Shown in pieces: positions 1 through 4,735 of a stretch of 5,910 bases of DNA; position 1 is the first letter of the stretch, and each line of letters begins with the position of its first letter. The stretch comes from an uncultured Clostridiaceae bacterium. Its GTDB lineage: Bacteria > Bacillota > Clostridia > TANB77 > CAG-508. Where the stretch lies: NCBI GenBank assembly GCA_958402495.1, contig CATXTS010000118.1, positions 1 to 5,910 of the forward strand, written 5' to 3'. Position numbers and translations under genes: made by a program. The notes under the pieces are model-generated. The model did no database searches. It was not told the DNA's origin and saw only the letters and a program-made list of their open reading frames with translations.

Positions 1-48
1 GGTTAACTCTAGTAATAAAAAAATTCTTTTTCTATGTATTTTTGAGTG

Positions 49-57
49 TGCTAAAAT
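49..57 (+). promoter_or_regulatory. Extended -10 promoter of the 5S rRNA gene
   Basis: TG at 49-50, one base, then TAAAAT at 52-57 form an extended -10 element, which predicts a transcript start near 63-65, about 12 bases before the mature 5S 5' end. No good -35 hexamer lies 16-18 bp upstream. An imperfect inverted repeat (46-51 with 62-67, one G-T pair) flanks the -10. The same TG-N-TAAAAT pattern occurs at 2054-2062. Confidence 0.5.
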
Positions 58-75
58 AATTGCATACAACACTTT

Positions 76-193
76 TCTGGTGATGATTACCTAGAGGGAA
101 ATACCTGTTCCCATTCCGAACACAGAAGTCAAGCTTCTAGGTGCCGAAGATATTTGTGGGTTACCCTGCTGAGAAAATAGGTTATCGCCAGAT
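76..193 (+). rRNA. rrf: 5S ribosomal RNA
   Basis: This is the 5S rRNA of the large ribosomal subunit. Its terminal helix I pairs 76-83 (TCTGGTGA) with 185-192 (TCGCCAGA), including one G-U pair. Helix II pairs CCTAGA at 90-95 with TCTAGG at 136-141. The universal loop motif CCGAAC lies at 116-121 within the usual CCATTCCGAACAC context, and a GGG/CCC hairpin near 158-166 matches the helix IV/V arm. The length of about 117-118 nt is normal. No 23S 3' end is recognisable in the 75 bases upstream and no tRNA is adjacent, so this copy looks like a stand-alone gene or the distal end of an operon with a spacer promoter. The ends are accurate to about two bases. Confidence 0.95.
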
Positions 194-199
194 TTTTTT
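185..199 (+). terminator. 5S terminal helix followed by a T-tract
   Basis: The 3' strand of the 5S terminal helix (185-192) runs straight into seven T residues (193-199). This is the usual arrangement in which the 5S closing helix and a T-tract end rRNA transcription. No separate hairpin is needed or seen. Confidence 0.45.
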
Positions 200-271
200 A
201 TTTTATAAAAGTGGTAAGTATTTATATTTTTATCCTGTATTATGTTATCCTATAGATAGGAGCGTGATAAA

Positions 272-679
272 ATGGATGGTGTTAATGAACAAAAAATAGA
301 AAAATATAAGAAAATGCTTTGTTCAATGTTTATTGTAAGAAATATAGAAATGTTGGATATGATAACTAAAAATAGAGAGAGTCTAGTGAATATGGATTTA
401 CAAAATAGAAAAATAACACAGCAAGAGGCAGATATTTTGAAAGACTATATCCGAGAATTATCAGAGCAGGTAAAGAAAGATTGGGAAACTAAAAATATAA
501 AAAAGCAAGAAGAATTGGATAAAAAAGTAGCAGAAAATATAGCTATATTTCATAAGAGACTAAAAGCAAGAAACGCTTTACCAGAAGAAAAAAAGAATGC
601 AGATAATAATGTAATTCATTATAGAGATATTTTAGGAAAAGAAACATCAAGAGAACATCCAGAAGGCATGGAACTTTAA
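272..679 (+). CDS. Hypothetical charged helical protein (135 aa)
   Basis: I do not recognise this protein. It has no signal peptide and no membrane segment, so it is probably cytoplasmic. It is rich in Lys, Glu, Asn and Ile. Residues about 44-105 look like long amphipathic helices with many charged heptad-like positions (for example the stretch around QEADILKDYIRELSEQVKK), suggesting a coiled coil or helical hairpin. The C-terminal 30 residues are polar and less ordered. It has one Cys (17) and no metal-binding or catalytic signature. The start at 272 has an SD (AGGAG, 258-262) at nine-base spacing. The SD lies in a small hairpin formed by TCCTA 248-252 and TAGGA 257-261. The gene follows the 5S gene and ends at a strong terminator, so it is probably monocistronic. 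No convincing promoter was found in 200-250; TATTAT at 238-243 is a weak -10 candidate. It is probably a real gene of unknown function. Confidence 0.72.
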   Translation: MDGVNEQKIEKYKKMLCSMFIVRNIEMLDMITKNRESLVNMDLQNRKITQQEADILKDYIRELSEQVKKDWETKNIKKQEELDKKVAENIAIFHKRLKARNALPEEKKNADNNVIHYRDILGKETSREHPEGMEL

Positions 680-683
680 ATAG

Positions 684-732
684 AAAGCTAGAAATCAGAA
701 ATAAATAAGATATTTTTGATTTCTGGCTTTTT
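684..732 (+). terminator. Rho-independent terminator after the hypothetical gene
   Basis: A long stem pairs 684-702 with 712-730 (AAAGC with GCTTT at the base, then AGAAATCA with TGATTTCT), with two G-U pairs and a loop of about nine bases. It runs into TTTTT at 728-732. It begins five bases after the stop of the 135-residue gene and ends just before the next promoter, so it separates the two transcription units. Confidence 0.88.
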
Positions 733-734
733 GC

Positions 735-763
735 TTGAAAAATAATAAAAGAATCGTTATAAT
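735..763 (+). promoter_or_regulatory. Consensus-like promoter of the Nudix gene
   Basis: TTGAAA at 735-740 and TATAAT at 758-763 are separated by exactly 17 bp, a close match to the housekeeping sigma factor consensus. The predicted transcript start is near 769-771. That falls within or after the upstream ATG at 767, so the 767 codon cannot be the start in this transcript. Confidence 0.82.
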
Positions 764-781
764 AAGATGGGCAAAGACATA

Positions 782-805
782 ATAGGTGTTAATATAGGTG
801 TTAAT
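782..805 (+). repeat. Perfect 12-bp tandem duplication carrying the ribosome binding site
   Basis: The unit ATAGGTGTTAAT occurs twice back to back (782-793 and 794-805) and abuts the ATG at 806. Each copy carries AGGTG, which can pair with the anti-SD of 16S rRNA. The second copy (796-800) sits five bases from the ATG. The duplication makes up most of the predicted 5' UTR. Confidence 0.8.
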
Positions 806-1330
806 ATGGAAAAAAGAGATTTGTATGATTTAAATAGAAAGTTAACGGGAGAAACTATTTATAAAGGTGAACATGTTCCTTTAAATAGACGTATTTTAGT
901 GGTGATTATTTTTATAGAAAATAGTCAGAAAGAATTTTTAATTCAAAAAAGAAGTGTGAAAAAAGATGGAAAATATGGTTCTACAGGAGGACATCCTAAG
1001 ACTGGAGAAACTAGTATACAAGGTATGCTAACAGAGGTGAAAGAGGAAATAGGAATAGAGTTACAACCAGAAGAACTTACTTTTCTTTATAGTAGTGAGG
1101 ATGAAGAAGGGCAAGTATTTGTAGATGGTTATTATTTAAAAAAGGATTTAGAGATAGAAGACTTAGTATTACAAACAGAAGAAGTAGAATTCGTAAAATG
1201 GTGTTCTATGGTAGAAATAGAGCAATTGTATAAACAGGGTTTGTTTTTGGAATCACATTATATAGAATTTCAAAAATGCTTAACTTATTTAGAAGCATTG
1301 CATAAAAAGGAAATGCCGTTTATTAAATGA
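806..1330 (+). CDS. Nudix hydrolase (174 aa)
   Basis: Nudix enzymes hydrolyse nucleoside-diphosphate-linked substrates using a divalent metal. The substrate of this one cannot be read from sequence. The N-terminus (EKRDLYDLNRKLTGE) resembles the group related to IPP isomerase. The Nudix box spans residues about 62-84: Gly62, Glu68, then TEVKEE at 76-81 and Gly83-Ile84. The metal-binding glutamates 77, 80 and 81 are present, but the usual Arg of the REUXEE core is Thr76. The GGHPKTGETS segment lacks the active-site Cys of true IPP isomerases, so that activity is unlikely. I chose the start at 806 rather than the in-frame ATG at 767 for three reasons: the promoter places the transcript start at about 770, AGGTG precedes 806, and family members begin at this point. 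The flavin reductase gene follows after 71 bases with no terminator, so readthrough into it is possible. Confidence 0.9.
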   Translation: MEKRDLYDLNRKLTGETIYKGEHVPLNRRILVVIIFIENSQKEFLIQKRSVKKDGKYGSTGGHPKTGETSIQGMLTEVKEEIGIELQPEELTFLYSSEDEEGQVFVDGYYLKKDLEIEDLVLQTEEVEFVKWCSMVEIEQLYKQGLFLESHYIEFQKCLTYLEALHKKEMPFIK

Positions 1331-1401
1331 AAAAAAGAAGACTAGAAAGGAATTTTTAGAATACACTATATAAGAAATATTTTAAGAGGAGGAATAAAAA
1401 A

Positions 1402-1968
1402 ATGGCAAAAGTAGAGTGGAAAGCAGGAACCTTTGTGTACCCAATACCAGCTGTAATGGTTACTTCAGGAGATATAGATGGAGAATCGAATATTATGACT
1501 GTTGCATGGACCGGAATTTTAAATACGAATCCGGCTATGTGTTATATTTCTGTAAGACCAGAAAGACATTCTTATCATCTCATACAAGAATCAGGGGAAT
1601 TTGTTATTAATTTAACGAATGAAGAATTGGTGTATGCTACAGATTGGTGTGGTGTAAAATCTGGAAAAGAAGTGGATAAATTTAAGCAAATGCATTTAAC
1701 AAAAGAAAAGGCTAATCATGTAAAATGTCCGATTATCAAAGAAAGTCCAGTAGCCATTGAATGTAAAGTAAAGGAAATAAGACCATTAGGTAGCCATGAT
1801 ATGTTTATAGCAGAGGTGTTATCAATTGATGCAGAAGATAAGTATATAGATGAAAAAGGTGCATTTGATATCAGTCAATGTGATTTGATTGCTTATGCTA
1901 ATGGGGGGTATTATTCTTTAGGTAAAAAGTTAGGAAAATTTGGTTTTTCAGTACAAAAGAAAAAATAG
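1402..1968 (+). CDS. Flavin reductase-like FMN-binding protein (flavoredoxin-like, 188 aa)
   Basis: This belongs to the flavin reductase-like split-barrel family, which binds FMN and shuttles electrons or reduces flavin with NAD(P)H. Typical segments in order are: PIPAVMVTSGD (14-24), NIMTVAW (30-36, in the flavin phosphate-binding region), SVRPERHSY (50-58), FVINLTNEEL (67-76), DWCGVKSGKEVDKF (81-94), and LGSHDMFIAEV (129-139), with the His typical of the family. Cys 47, 83, 109, 121 and 160 are scattered and form no clear metal motif. There is no signal peptide, so it is cytosolic. The length matches single-domain flavoredoxins. The start at 1402 has SD GAGGAGG (1386-1392) at nine-base spacing. 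A weak promoter is possible (TAGAAA 1343-1348, TATATA 1367-1372); otherwise it is read from the Nudix promoter. The redox partner cannot be inferred from the neighbours. Confidence 0.9.
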   Translation: MAKVEWKAGTFVYPIPAVMVTSGDIDGESNIMTVAWTGILNTNPAMCYISVRPERHSYHLIQESGEFVINLTNEELVYATDWCGVKSGKEVDKFKQMHLTKEKANHVKCPIIKESPVAIECKVKEIRPLGSHDMFIAEVLSIDAEDKYIDEKGAFDISQCDLIAYANGGYYSLGKKLGKFGFSVQKKK

Positions 1969-2033
1969 GAATCGGTAAAAAGAAAATAGATGGAAAATAT
2001 GTAAAAAAATTGTAGGGAAGTATAGATTTTTTC

Positions 2034-2062
2034 TTGACTTTTTGATTATTACGTGATAAAAT
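2034..2062 (+). promoter_or_regulatory. Main promoter of the rpmG-secE-nusG cluster
   Basis: TTGACT at 2034-2039 and TAAAAT at 2057-2062 have a 17-bp spacer, and TG at 2054-2055 adds an extended -10. The predicted transcript start is near 2068-2070, leaving a leader of about 77 nt before rpmG. It is the strongest promoter upstream of the ribosomal cluster and is likely to drive rpmG, secE and nusG, and by readthrough the rpl genes. Confidence 0.85.
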
Positions 2063-2066
2063 AGTT

Positions 2067-2094
2067 AAGCATATGTGGAATGCATATGCTTTTT
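2067..2094 (+). promoter_or_regulatory. 5'-terminal hairpin with T-tract in the rpmG leader
   Basis: AAGCATATG (2067-2075) pairs perfectly with CATATGCTT (2083-2091) across a seven-base loop, and T residues continue to 2094. The hairpin starts almost exactly at the predicted transcript start. As DNA the same stretch holds GCATATG twice, 13 bp apart. It could be an mRNA-stabilising 5' hairpin, a weak attenuator, or a protein-binding site. Confidence 0.6.
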
Positions 2095-2145
2095 AAAATA
2101 TGTTTAAGAAAAAAGAAAGCAAAAAGACAGTGGAGGTGTTTGAAA

Positions 2146-2310
2146 ATGGCTGCAAAAGGAGCAAGAGAACCAATTACATTGGAATGTACGGAATGTAAAA
2201 GAAGAAACTATATGACAGAAAAGAACAAGAAAAACAATACAGACAGATTAGAAATTGTAAAGTATTGTAGAAGTTGCAAAAAACGTACAACACATAAAGA
2301 AACAAAATAG
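2146..2310 (+). CDS. rpmG: 50S ribosomal protein L33 (bL33), zinc-ribbon form
   Basis: L33 is a small protein of the 50S subunit near the E site. The 54-residue product has two Cys pairs, Cys14-x2-Cys17 and Cys41-x2-Cys44, which make up the zinc ribbon of the 'C+' paralogue type. The ends are basic, and the body around LECTECKRRNY and KYCRSCKKRTTHKE is typical. The frame is open upstream to an ATG at 2080. I chose 2146 because it has SD GGAGGTG (2132-2138) at seven-base spacing and gives the family length and N-terminus; the upstream codons would lie inside the leader hairpin. It is the first gene of the cluster, and its stop lies 21 bases before secE, the usual Firmicute rpmG-secE-nusG order. 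A C+ form implies zinc use, but whether a C- paralogue exists elsewhere cannot be seen. Confidence 0.96.
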   Translation: MAAKGAREPITLECTECKRRNYMTEKNKKNNTDRLEIVKYCRSCKKRTTHKETK

Positions 2311-2331
2311 CCTTTTTAAGGAGGAAATAAA

Positions 2332-2664
2332 ATGCCTAAGGATACGAATAAGAATAAAAAAGAGAAGAAGCATTTCTTTAAAGATTTCAAAGCAGAACTT
2401 AAAAAAGTTATTTGGCCAACACCAAAACAATTAGTGAATAATACGGTTGCCGTTATTACAATTGTGTTAATTACAGCACTAATTGTATTTGTACTAGATT
2501 TTGCATTTGAAAAAATGAATACATATGGTATTGATAAACTAAAACAAGCGGTAGAAAATAAAAATGAGATTACCAATTCTCAAACAAATGAATCTACAGA
2601 TACAAATAGTGAAGATACCAATGTCACCAATCAAGAAACCACGAATACTACAGAAGGTGACTAA
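2332..2664 (+). CDS. secE: Preprotein translocase subunit SecE with long acidic Asn/Thr tail
   Basis: SecE clamps SecY in the SecYEG translocon of the cytoplasmic membrane. The 110-residue product starts with a Lys-rich cytoplasmic segment (3-13). Next comes the conserved amphipathic helix FFKDFKAELKKVIWPTPKQL (15-34) with the family's W-P-T/S motif (28-30). One membrane span follows at about 38-59. Short Firmicute SecE usually ends soon after the span, at around 60-75 residues. Here residues 76-110 add a low-complexity tail rich in Asn, Thr, Ser, Glu and Asp with no Lys or Arg after residue 77. With the known N-in topology the tail would face outside the membrane. SD AAGGAGG (2318-2324) lies seven bases from the ATG. 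secE sits between rpmG and nusG in the normal order. Confidence 0.96.
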   Translation: MPKDTNKNKKEKKHFFKDFKAELKKVIWPTPKQLVNNTVAVITIVLITALIVFVLDFAFEKMNTYGIDKLKQAVENKNEITNSQTNESTDTNSEDTNVTNQETTNTTEGD

Positions 2665-2714
2665 GACTCTTCAAAGAAAATGTAATGGATTGTAGAGGGA
2701 GGAGGCTTTTTCAC

Positions 2715-3251
2715 ATGTCTCAGATAGATAAAGATTTAGAACCTAGATGGTACGTTGTACATACCTATTCTGGCTATGAAAATAAAGTTAAGACGGACTT
2801 AGAAAAAACGGTAAAAAACAGAGAACTAGAAGATTACTTTTTTGAAATTATAGTACCAATGGAAGAACAAATTGAAATTAAAGACGGTAAAAGAAAAACC
2901 AATCTAAAAAAAGTATTTCCAGGTTATGTTTTAGTAAAAATGATTGTAACAGAGGCAACTTGGTATATTGTTAGAAATACAAGAGGCGTTACAGGTTTTG
3001 TTGGGTCTGGAACAGATCCAATACCACTAACGGAGGAAGAGATAAGACAAATGGGATTTGAAGTTCCAAATGTGACTATTGATTACGTAGTAGGTGATTC
3101 TGTTACCATTATAGATGGGTCTTTTAAAGACTTTATAGGTACGGTTGAAGAAATTAATAAAGATAAACACAAAGTAAAAGTATTAGTTTCTATGTTCGGA
3201 AGAGAAACACCAGTAGAAGTAGACTTCTCACAAGTTTCAAAAGTTGTTTAA
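2715..3251 (+). CDS. nusG: Transcription termination/antitermination factor NusG (178 aa)
   Basis: NusG binds RNA polymerase during elongation, affects pausing and termination, and can link to ribosomes. The NGN domain begins at PRWYVVHTYSGYENKV (10-25) and includes the conserved KKVFPGYVLVKM (65-76) and VRNTRGVTGFVG (86-97). The C-terminal KOW domain starts near residue 125 (VVGDSVTIIDGSFKDFIGTVEEI) and runs to the end. The length of 178 is normal. The frame also has an ATG at 2685. I prefer 2715 because GGGAGGAGG (2697-2705) lies nine bases before it, and the ten extra residues from 2685 (MDCRGRRLFH) translate the ribosome binding site itself. It follows secE by 50 bases with no terminator, as expected for one transcript. 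Confidence 0.97.
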   Translation: MSQIDKDLEPRWYVVHTYSGYENKVKTDLEKTVKNRELEDYFFEIIVPMEEQIEIKDGKRKTNLKKVFPGYVLVKMIVTEATWYIVRNTRGVTGFVGSGTDPIPLTEEEIRQMGFEVPNVTIDYVVGDSVTIIDGSFKDFIGTVEEINKDKHKVKVLVSMFGRETPVEVDFSQVSKVV

Positions 3252-3254
3252 AAA

Positions 3255-3331
3255 TTGAGGTATTTAGAAAACATTCTAGAGACCCTCAAGTTTAAAATAA
3301 ATCTATAATTATTAAGATGTACATATACATC
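3255..3331 (+). promoter_or_regulatory. nusG-rplK intergenic hairpins and possible -10 element
   Basis: A two-tier hairpin pairs 3255-3260 (TTGAGG) with 3284-3289 (CCTCAA) and, inside, 3263-3269 with 3274-3280 (one G-U pair) around an AACA loop. It has no T-tract, so it is not an obvious terminator. A perfect TATAAT lies at 3304-3309 without a good -35. A second hairpin, GATGTA (3316-3321) with TACATC (3326-3331), begins where a transcript from that -10 would start. The function is inferred; it may be an rplK promoter or an RNA processing site. Confidence 0.35.
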
Positions 3332-3356
3332 AAAACTTAAAGGAGGTGCTAAGAAA

Positions 3357-3785
3357 ATGGCAGAAAAAGAGATTACTAATGTAATAAAATTACAAATAGA
3401 AGCAGGAAAAGCTACACCAGCTCCACCAGTAGGACCAGCATTAGGATCAAGTGGTGTTAACATTATGCAATTCGTAAAAGAATTTAATGATAGAACTGCA
3501 AACCAACCAGGAATGATAATCCCAGTGGTTATAACAGTATATAAAGATAAATCTTTTGAATTCATAACAAAAGTACCACCAGTAGCTGTATTAATTAGAA
3601 AAGCAATCAAAATTCAAAAAGGTTCAGGAAAACCTAACAGAGACAAAGTTGGTACAATTACCAAAGCACAAGTTGAAGAAATTGCTAAACAAAAAATGCC
3701 AGACTTAAATGCTGCATCATTAGAAGCTGCAATGAGTATGGTAGCAGGAACTGCAAGATCTATGGGTGTTGTAGTAGCTGACTAA
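3357..3785 (+). CDS. rplK: 50S ribosomal protein L11 (uL11)
   Basis: L11 binds the GTPase-associated region of 23S rRNA together with the L10/L12 stalk. The 142-residue product carries the flexible N-terminal domain with the Pro-rich APPVGPALG (22-30) and GVNIMQFVKEFN (33-44), and the rRNA-binding C-terminal domain from about residue 71, ending in DLNAASLEAAMSMVAGTARSMG (116-137). The length is within a residue or two of the usual 141. SD AAGGAGGTG (3340-3348) lies eight bases before the ATG. It is followed by rplA after 59 bases that hold the candidate L1 operator, so L11 itself lies upstream of that control site. No abnormal residue is evident. Confidence 0.98.
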   Translation: MAEKEITNVIKLQIEAGKATPAPPVGPALGSSGVNIMQFVKEFNDRTANQPGMIIPVVITVYKDKSFEFITKVPPVAVLIRKAIKIQKGSGKPNRDKVGTITKAQVEEIAKQKMPDLNAASLEAAMSMVAGTARSMGVVVAD

Positions 3786-3795
3786 TTTAAAATAA

Positions 3796-3838
3796 TTGGG
3801 AGAAATATACAGATATATTTCGTTAAGACCAAAGGAGG
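3796..3838 (+). promoter_or_regulatory. Candidate L1 translational operator (23S rRNA mimic) over the rplA RBS
   Basis: Outer stem TTGG (3796-3799) pairs with CCAA (3829-3832). An asymmetric internal loop has G-A (3800-3801) on the 5' side and GTTAAGA (3822-3828) on the 3' side. The inner stem GAAATATA (3802-3809) pairs perfectly with TATATTTC (3814-3821) around a CAGA loop. From memory, the L1-binding arm of bacterial 23S rRNA carries similar strands, TGGGAG on one side and TTGAAATACCA on the other. The SD AAAGGAGG (3831-3838) overlaps the closing stem, so bound L1 would block rplA translation. Confidence 0.65.
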
Positions 3839-3844
3839 AAAGAA

Positions 3845-4528
3845 ATGAATCAAGGTAAAAGATATGGAGAAAGTGCAAAACTTGTTGATAAAAACAAAGT
3901 TTATCCAGTAAAAGAAGCACTAGAAATCATTGAAAAAATGCCAAAAGCAAAATTTGATGAAACAGTTGAATTACATGTGAAATTAGGTGTTGATTCTAAA
4001 CACGCAGACCAACAAGTAAGAGGTACTACGGTACTTCCACATGGAACTGGTAAAACACTAAAAGTATTAGTATTTGCCAAAGGACCAAAAGCAGAAGAAG
4101 CAGAAAAAGCAGGAGCTGACTATGTTGGCGCAGAAGAATTAATTCCAAAAATTGAAAAAGAGAATTGGTTTGACTATGATGTAATCGTAGCAACTCCAGA
4201 TATGATGGGTGTTGTAGGAAGATTAGGAAAGGTATTAGGACCAAAAGGATTAATGCCAAACCCTAAATCAGGAACTGTAACAATGGATGTTACAAAAGCT
4301 ATTAACGAGATTAAATCTGGTAAAGTAGAGTACAGATTAGACAAAACAAACATCATTCATTTAGGTTTTGGAAAAGTTTCTTTTGGAGTAGATAAATTAG
4401 CTGAGAACTATGATGTTATCATGAATGCAATTATTAAAGCAAAACCAGCTGCAGCAAAAGGACAATATATTAAGTCTGTTGCTATATCTACAACCATGGG
4501 ACCTGGAATGTATATTGATCAAAAATAA
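3845..4528 (+). CDS. rplA: 50S ribosomal protein L1 (uL1)
   Basis: L1 forms the mobile L1 stalk that handles exiting tRNA, and in many bacteria it represses its own operon by binding mRNA. The 227-residue product opens with GKRYGESAKLVDKNKVYPV (4-22), has the first RNA-binding part around AKFDETVELHVKLGVDSK (35-52), and carries the strongly conserved stretch TPDMMGVVGRLGKVLGPKGLMPNPKSGTVT (117-146). The C-terminus STTMGPGMYID (215-225) is typical. It is a few residues shorter than the common 230-234. SD AAAGGAGG (3831-3838) lies six bases from the ATG and is embedded in the candidate L1 operator. The gene is followed by the L10 leader. Confidence 0.98.
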   Translation: MNQGKRYGESAKLVDKNKVYPVKEALEIIEKMPKAKFDETVELHVKLGVDSKHADQQVRGTTVLPHGTGKTLKVLVFAKGPKAEEAEKAGADYVGAEELIPKIEKENWFDYDVIVATPDMMGVVGRLGKVLGPKGLMPNPKSGTVTMDVTKAINEIKSGKVEYRLDKTNIIHLGFGKVSFGVDKLAENYDVIMNAIIKAKPAAAKGQYIKSVAISTTMGPGMYIDQK

Positions 4529-4534
4529 TTATAG

Positions 4535-4643
4535 TAGCCAAAGAAAGTAGGCAAATAATAAGTCCTACCGAGGCATAAAAAGAGACGGAAAGAAAACTCC
4601 AATCTTTGTATGCCTATATATGGCTAACAAGATTGGAGTTTTT
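4535..4643 (+). promoter_or_regulatory. L10 leader RNA of rplJ-rplL
   Basis: The element matches the Firmicute ribosomal L10 leader (Rfam L10_leader, recognised by its conserved strings). P1 pairs TAGCCA (4535-4540) with TGGCTA (4621-4626). P2 pairs GTAGG (4547-4551) with CCTAC (4564-4568), flanked by the purine strand AAGAAA (4541-4546) that should form the L10-binding kink. P3 pairs AGGCATA (4571-4577) with TATGCCT (4609-4615). It lies between rplA and rplJ and contains a terminator whose arms sit in the P3 loop and just beyond P1, so leader and terminator exclude each other topologically. Confidence 0.9.
4593..4643 (+). terminator. Attenuator terminator within the L10 leader
   Basis: The strand at 4593-4606 is the exact reverse complement of 4629-4642 (core CTCCAATCTT with AAGATTGGAG), giving up to 14 bp with a 22-base loop and T residues at 4639-4643. 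The loop contains the 3' strands of P3 and P1 of the L10 leader. Formation would stop transcription before rplJ and lower L10/L12 synthesis. Confidence 0.87.
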
Positions 4644-4735
4644 GATATATAGGATTCTTATAAAAAGCTTTATCAGGCTATAGCAATATAGTTTATATAG
4701 AGATATAACCAATTCTAGGAGGTGAAAGAGAAGAA

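Noticed and set aside
1..75. 3' end of a 23S rRNA gene before the 5S
   Set aside because: No sequence resembling the conserved 23S terminal region is present; the stretch is AT-rich with a promoter-like element.
767..805. Upstream ATG at 767 as the Nudix start
   Set aside because: It lies only four bases after the -10 of a strong promoter and has no SD; the extra 13 residues merely translate the 12-bp repeat (IGVN IGVN).
806..1330. Isopentenyl-diphosphate isomerase (idi)
   Set aside because: The N-terminus is similar, but the active-site Cys context of IPP isomerase is missing, so only a general Nudix call is justified.
1416..1610. Out-of-frame + strand ORF inside the flavin reductase gene
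   Set aside because: It is wholly contained in a well-supported gene, has no SD, and its Cys/Arg/Tyr-rich product resembles a frame-shifted translation.
1957..2035. Complementary AAGAAAAAAT (1957-1966) and ATTTTTTCTT (2026-2035) as a terminator of the flavin reductase gene
   Set aside because: The arms are 59 bases apart, almost purely A/T, and the second overlaps the -35 of the next promoter; chance in an AT-rich spacer is more likely.
2080..2145. N-terminal extension of L33 from the ATG at 2080
   Set aside because: That codon sits in the leader hairpin with no SD, and L33 is normally about 50 residues; 2146 has a good SD.
1969..2145. tRNA gene before rpmG-secE, as found in some bacteria
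   Set aside because: No TTCGA-type T-loop and no acceptor-stem pairing was found in this spacer.
2685..2714. Upstream ATG at 2685 as the nusG start
   Set aside because: Its extra residues translate the GGGAGGAGG ribosome binding site, and family members begin near 2715.
3248..3610. Minus-strand open frame (120 codons) opposite rplK
   Set aside because: It lies antisense to a certain ribosomal protein gene, has no good SD and no recognisable domain.
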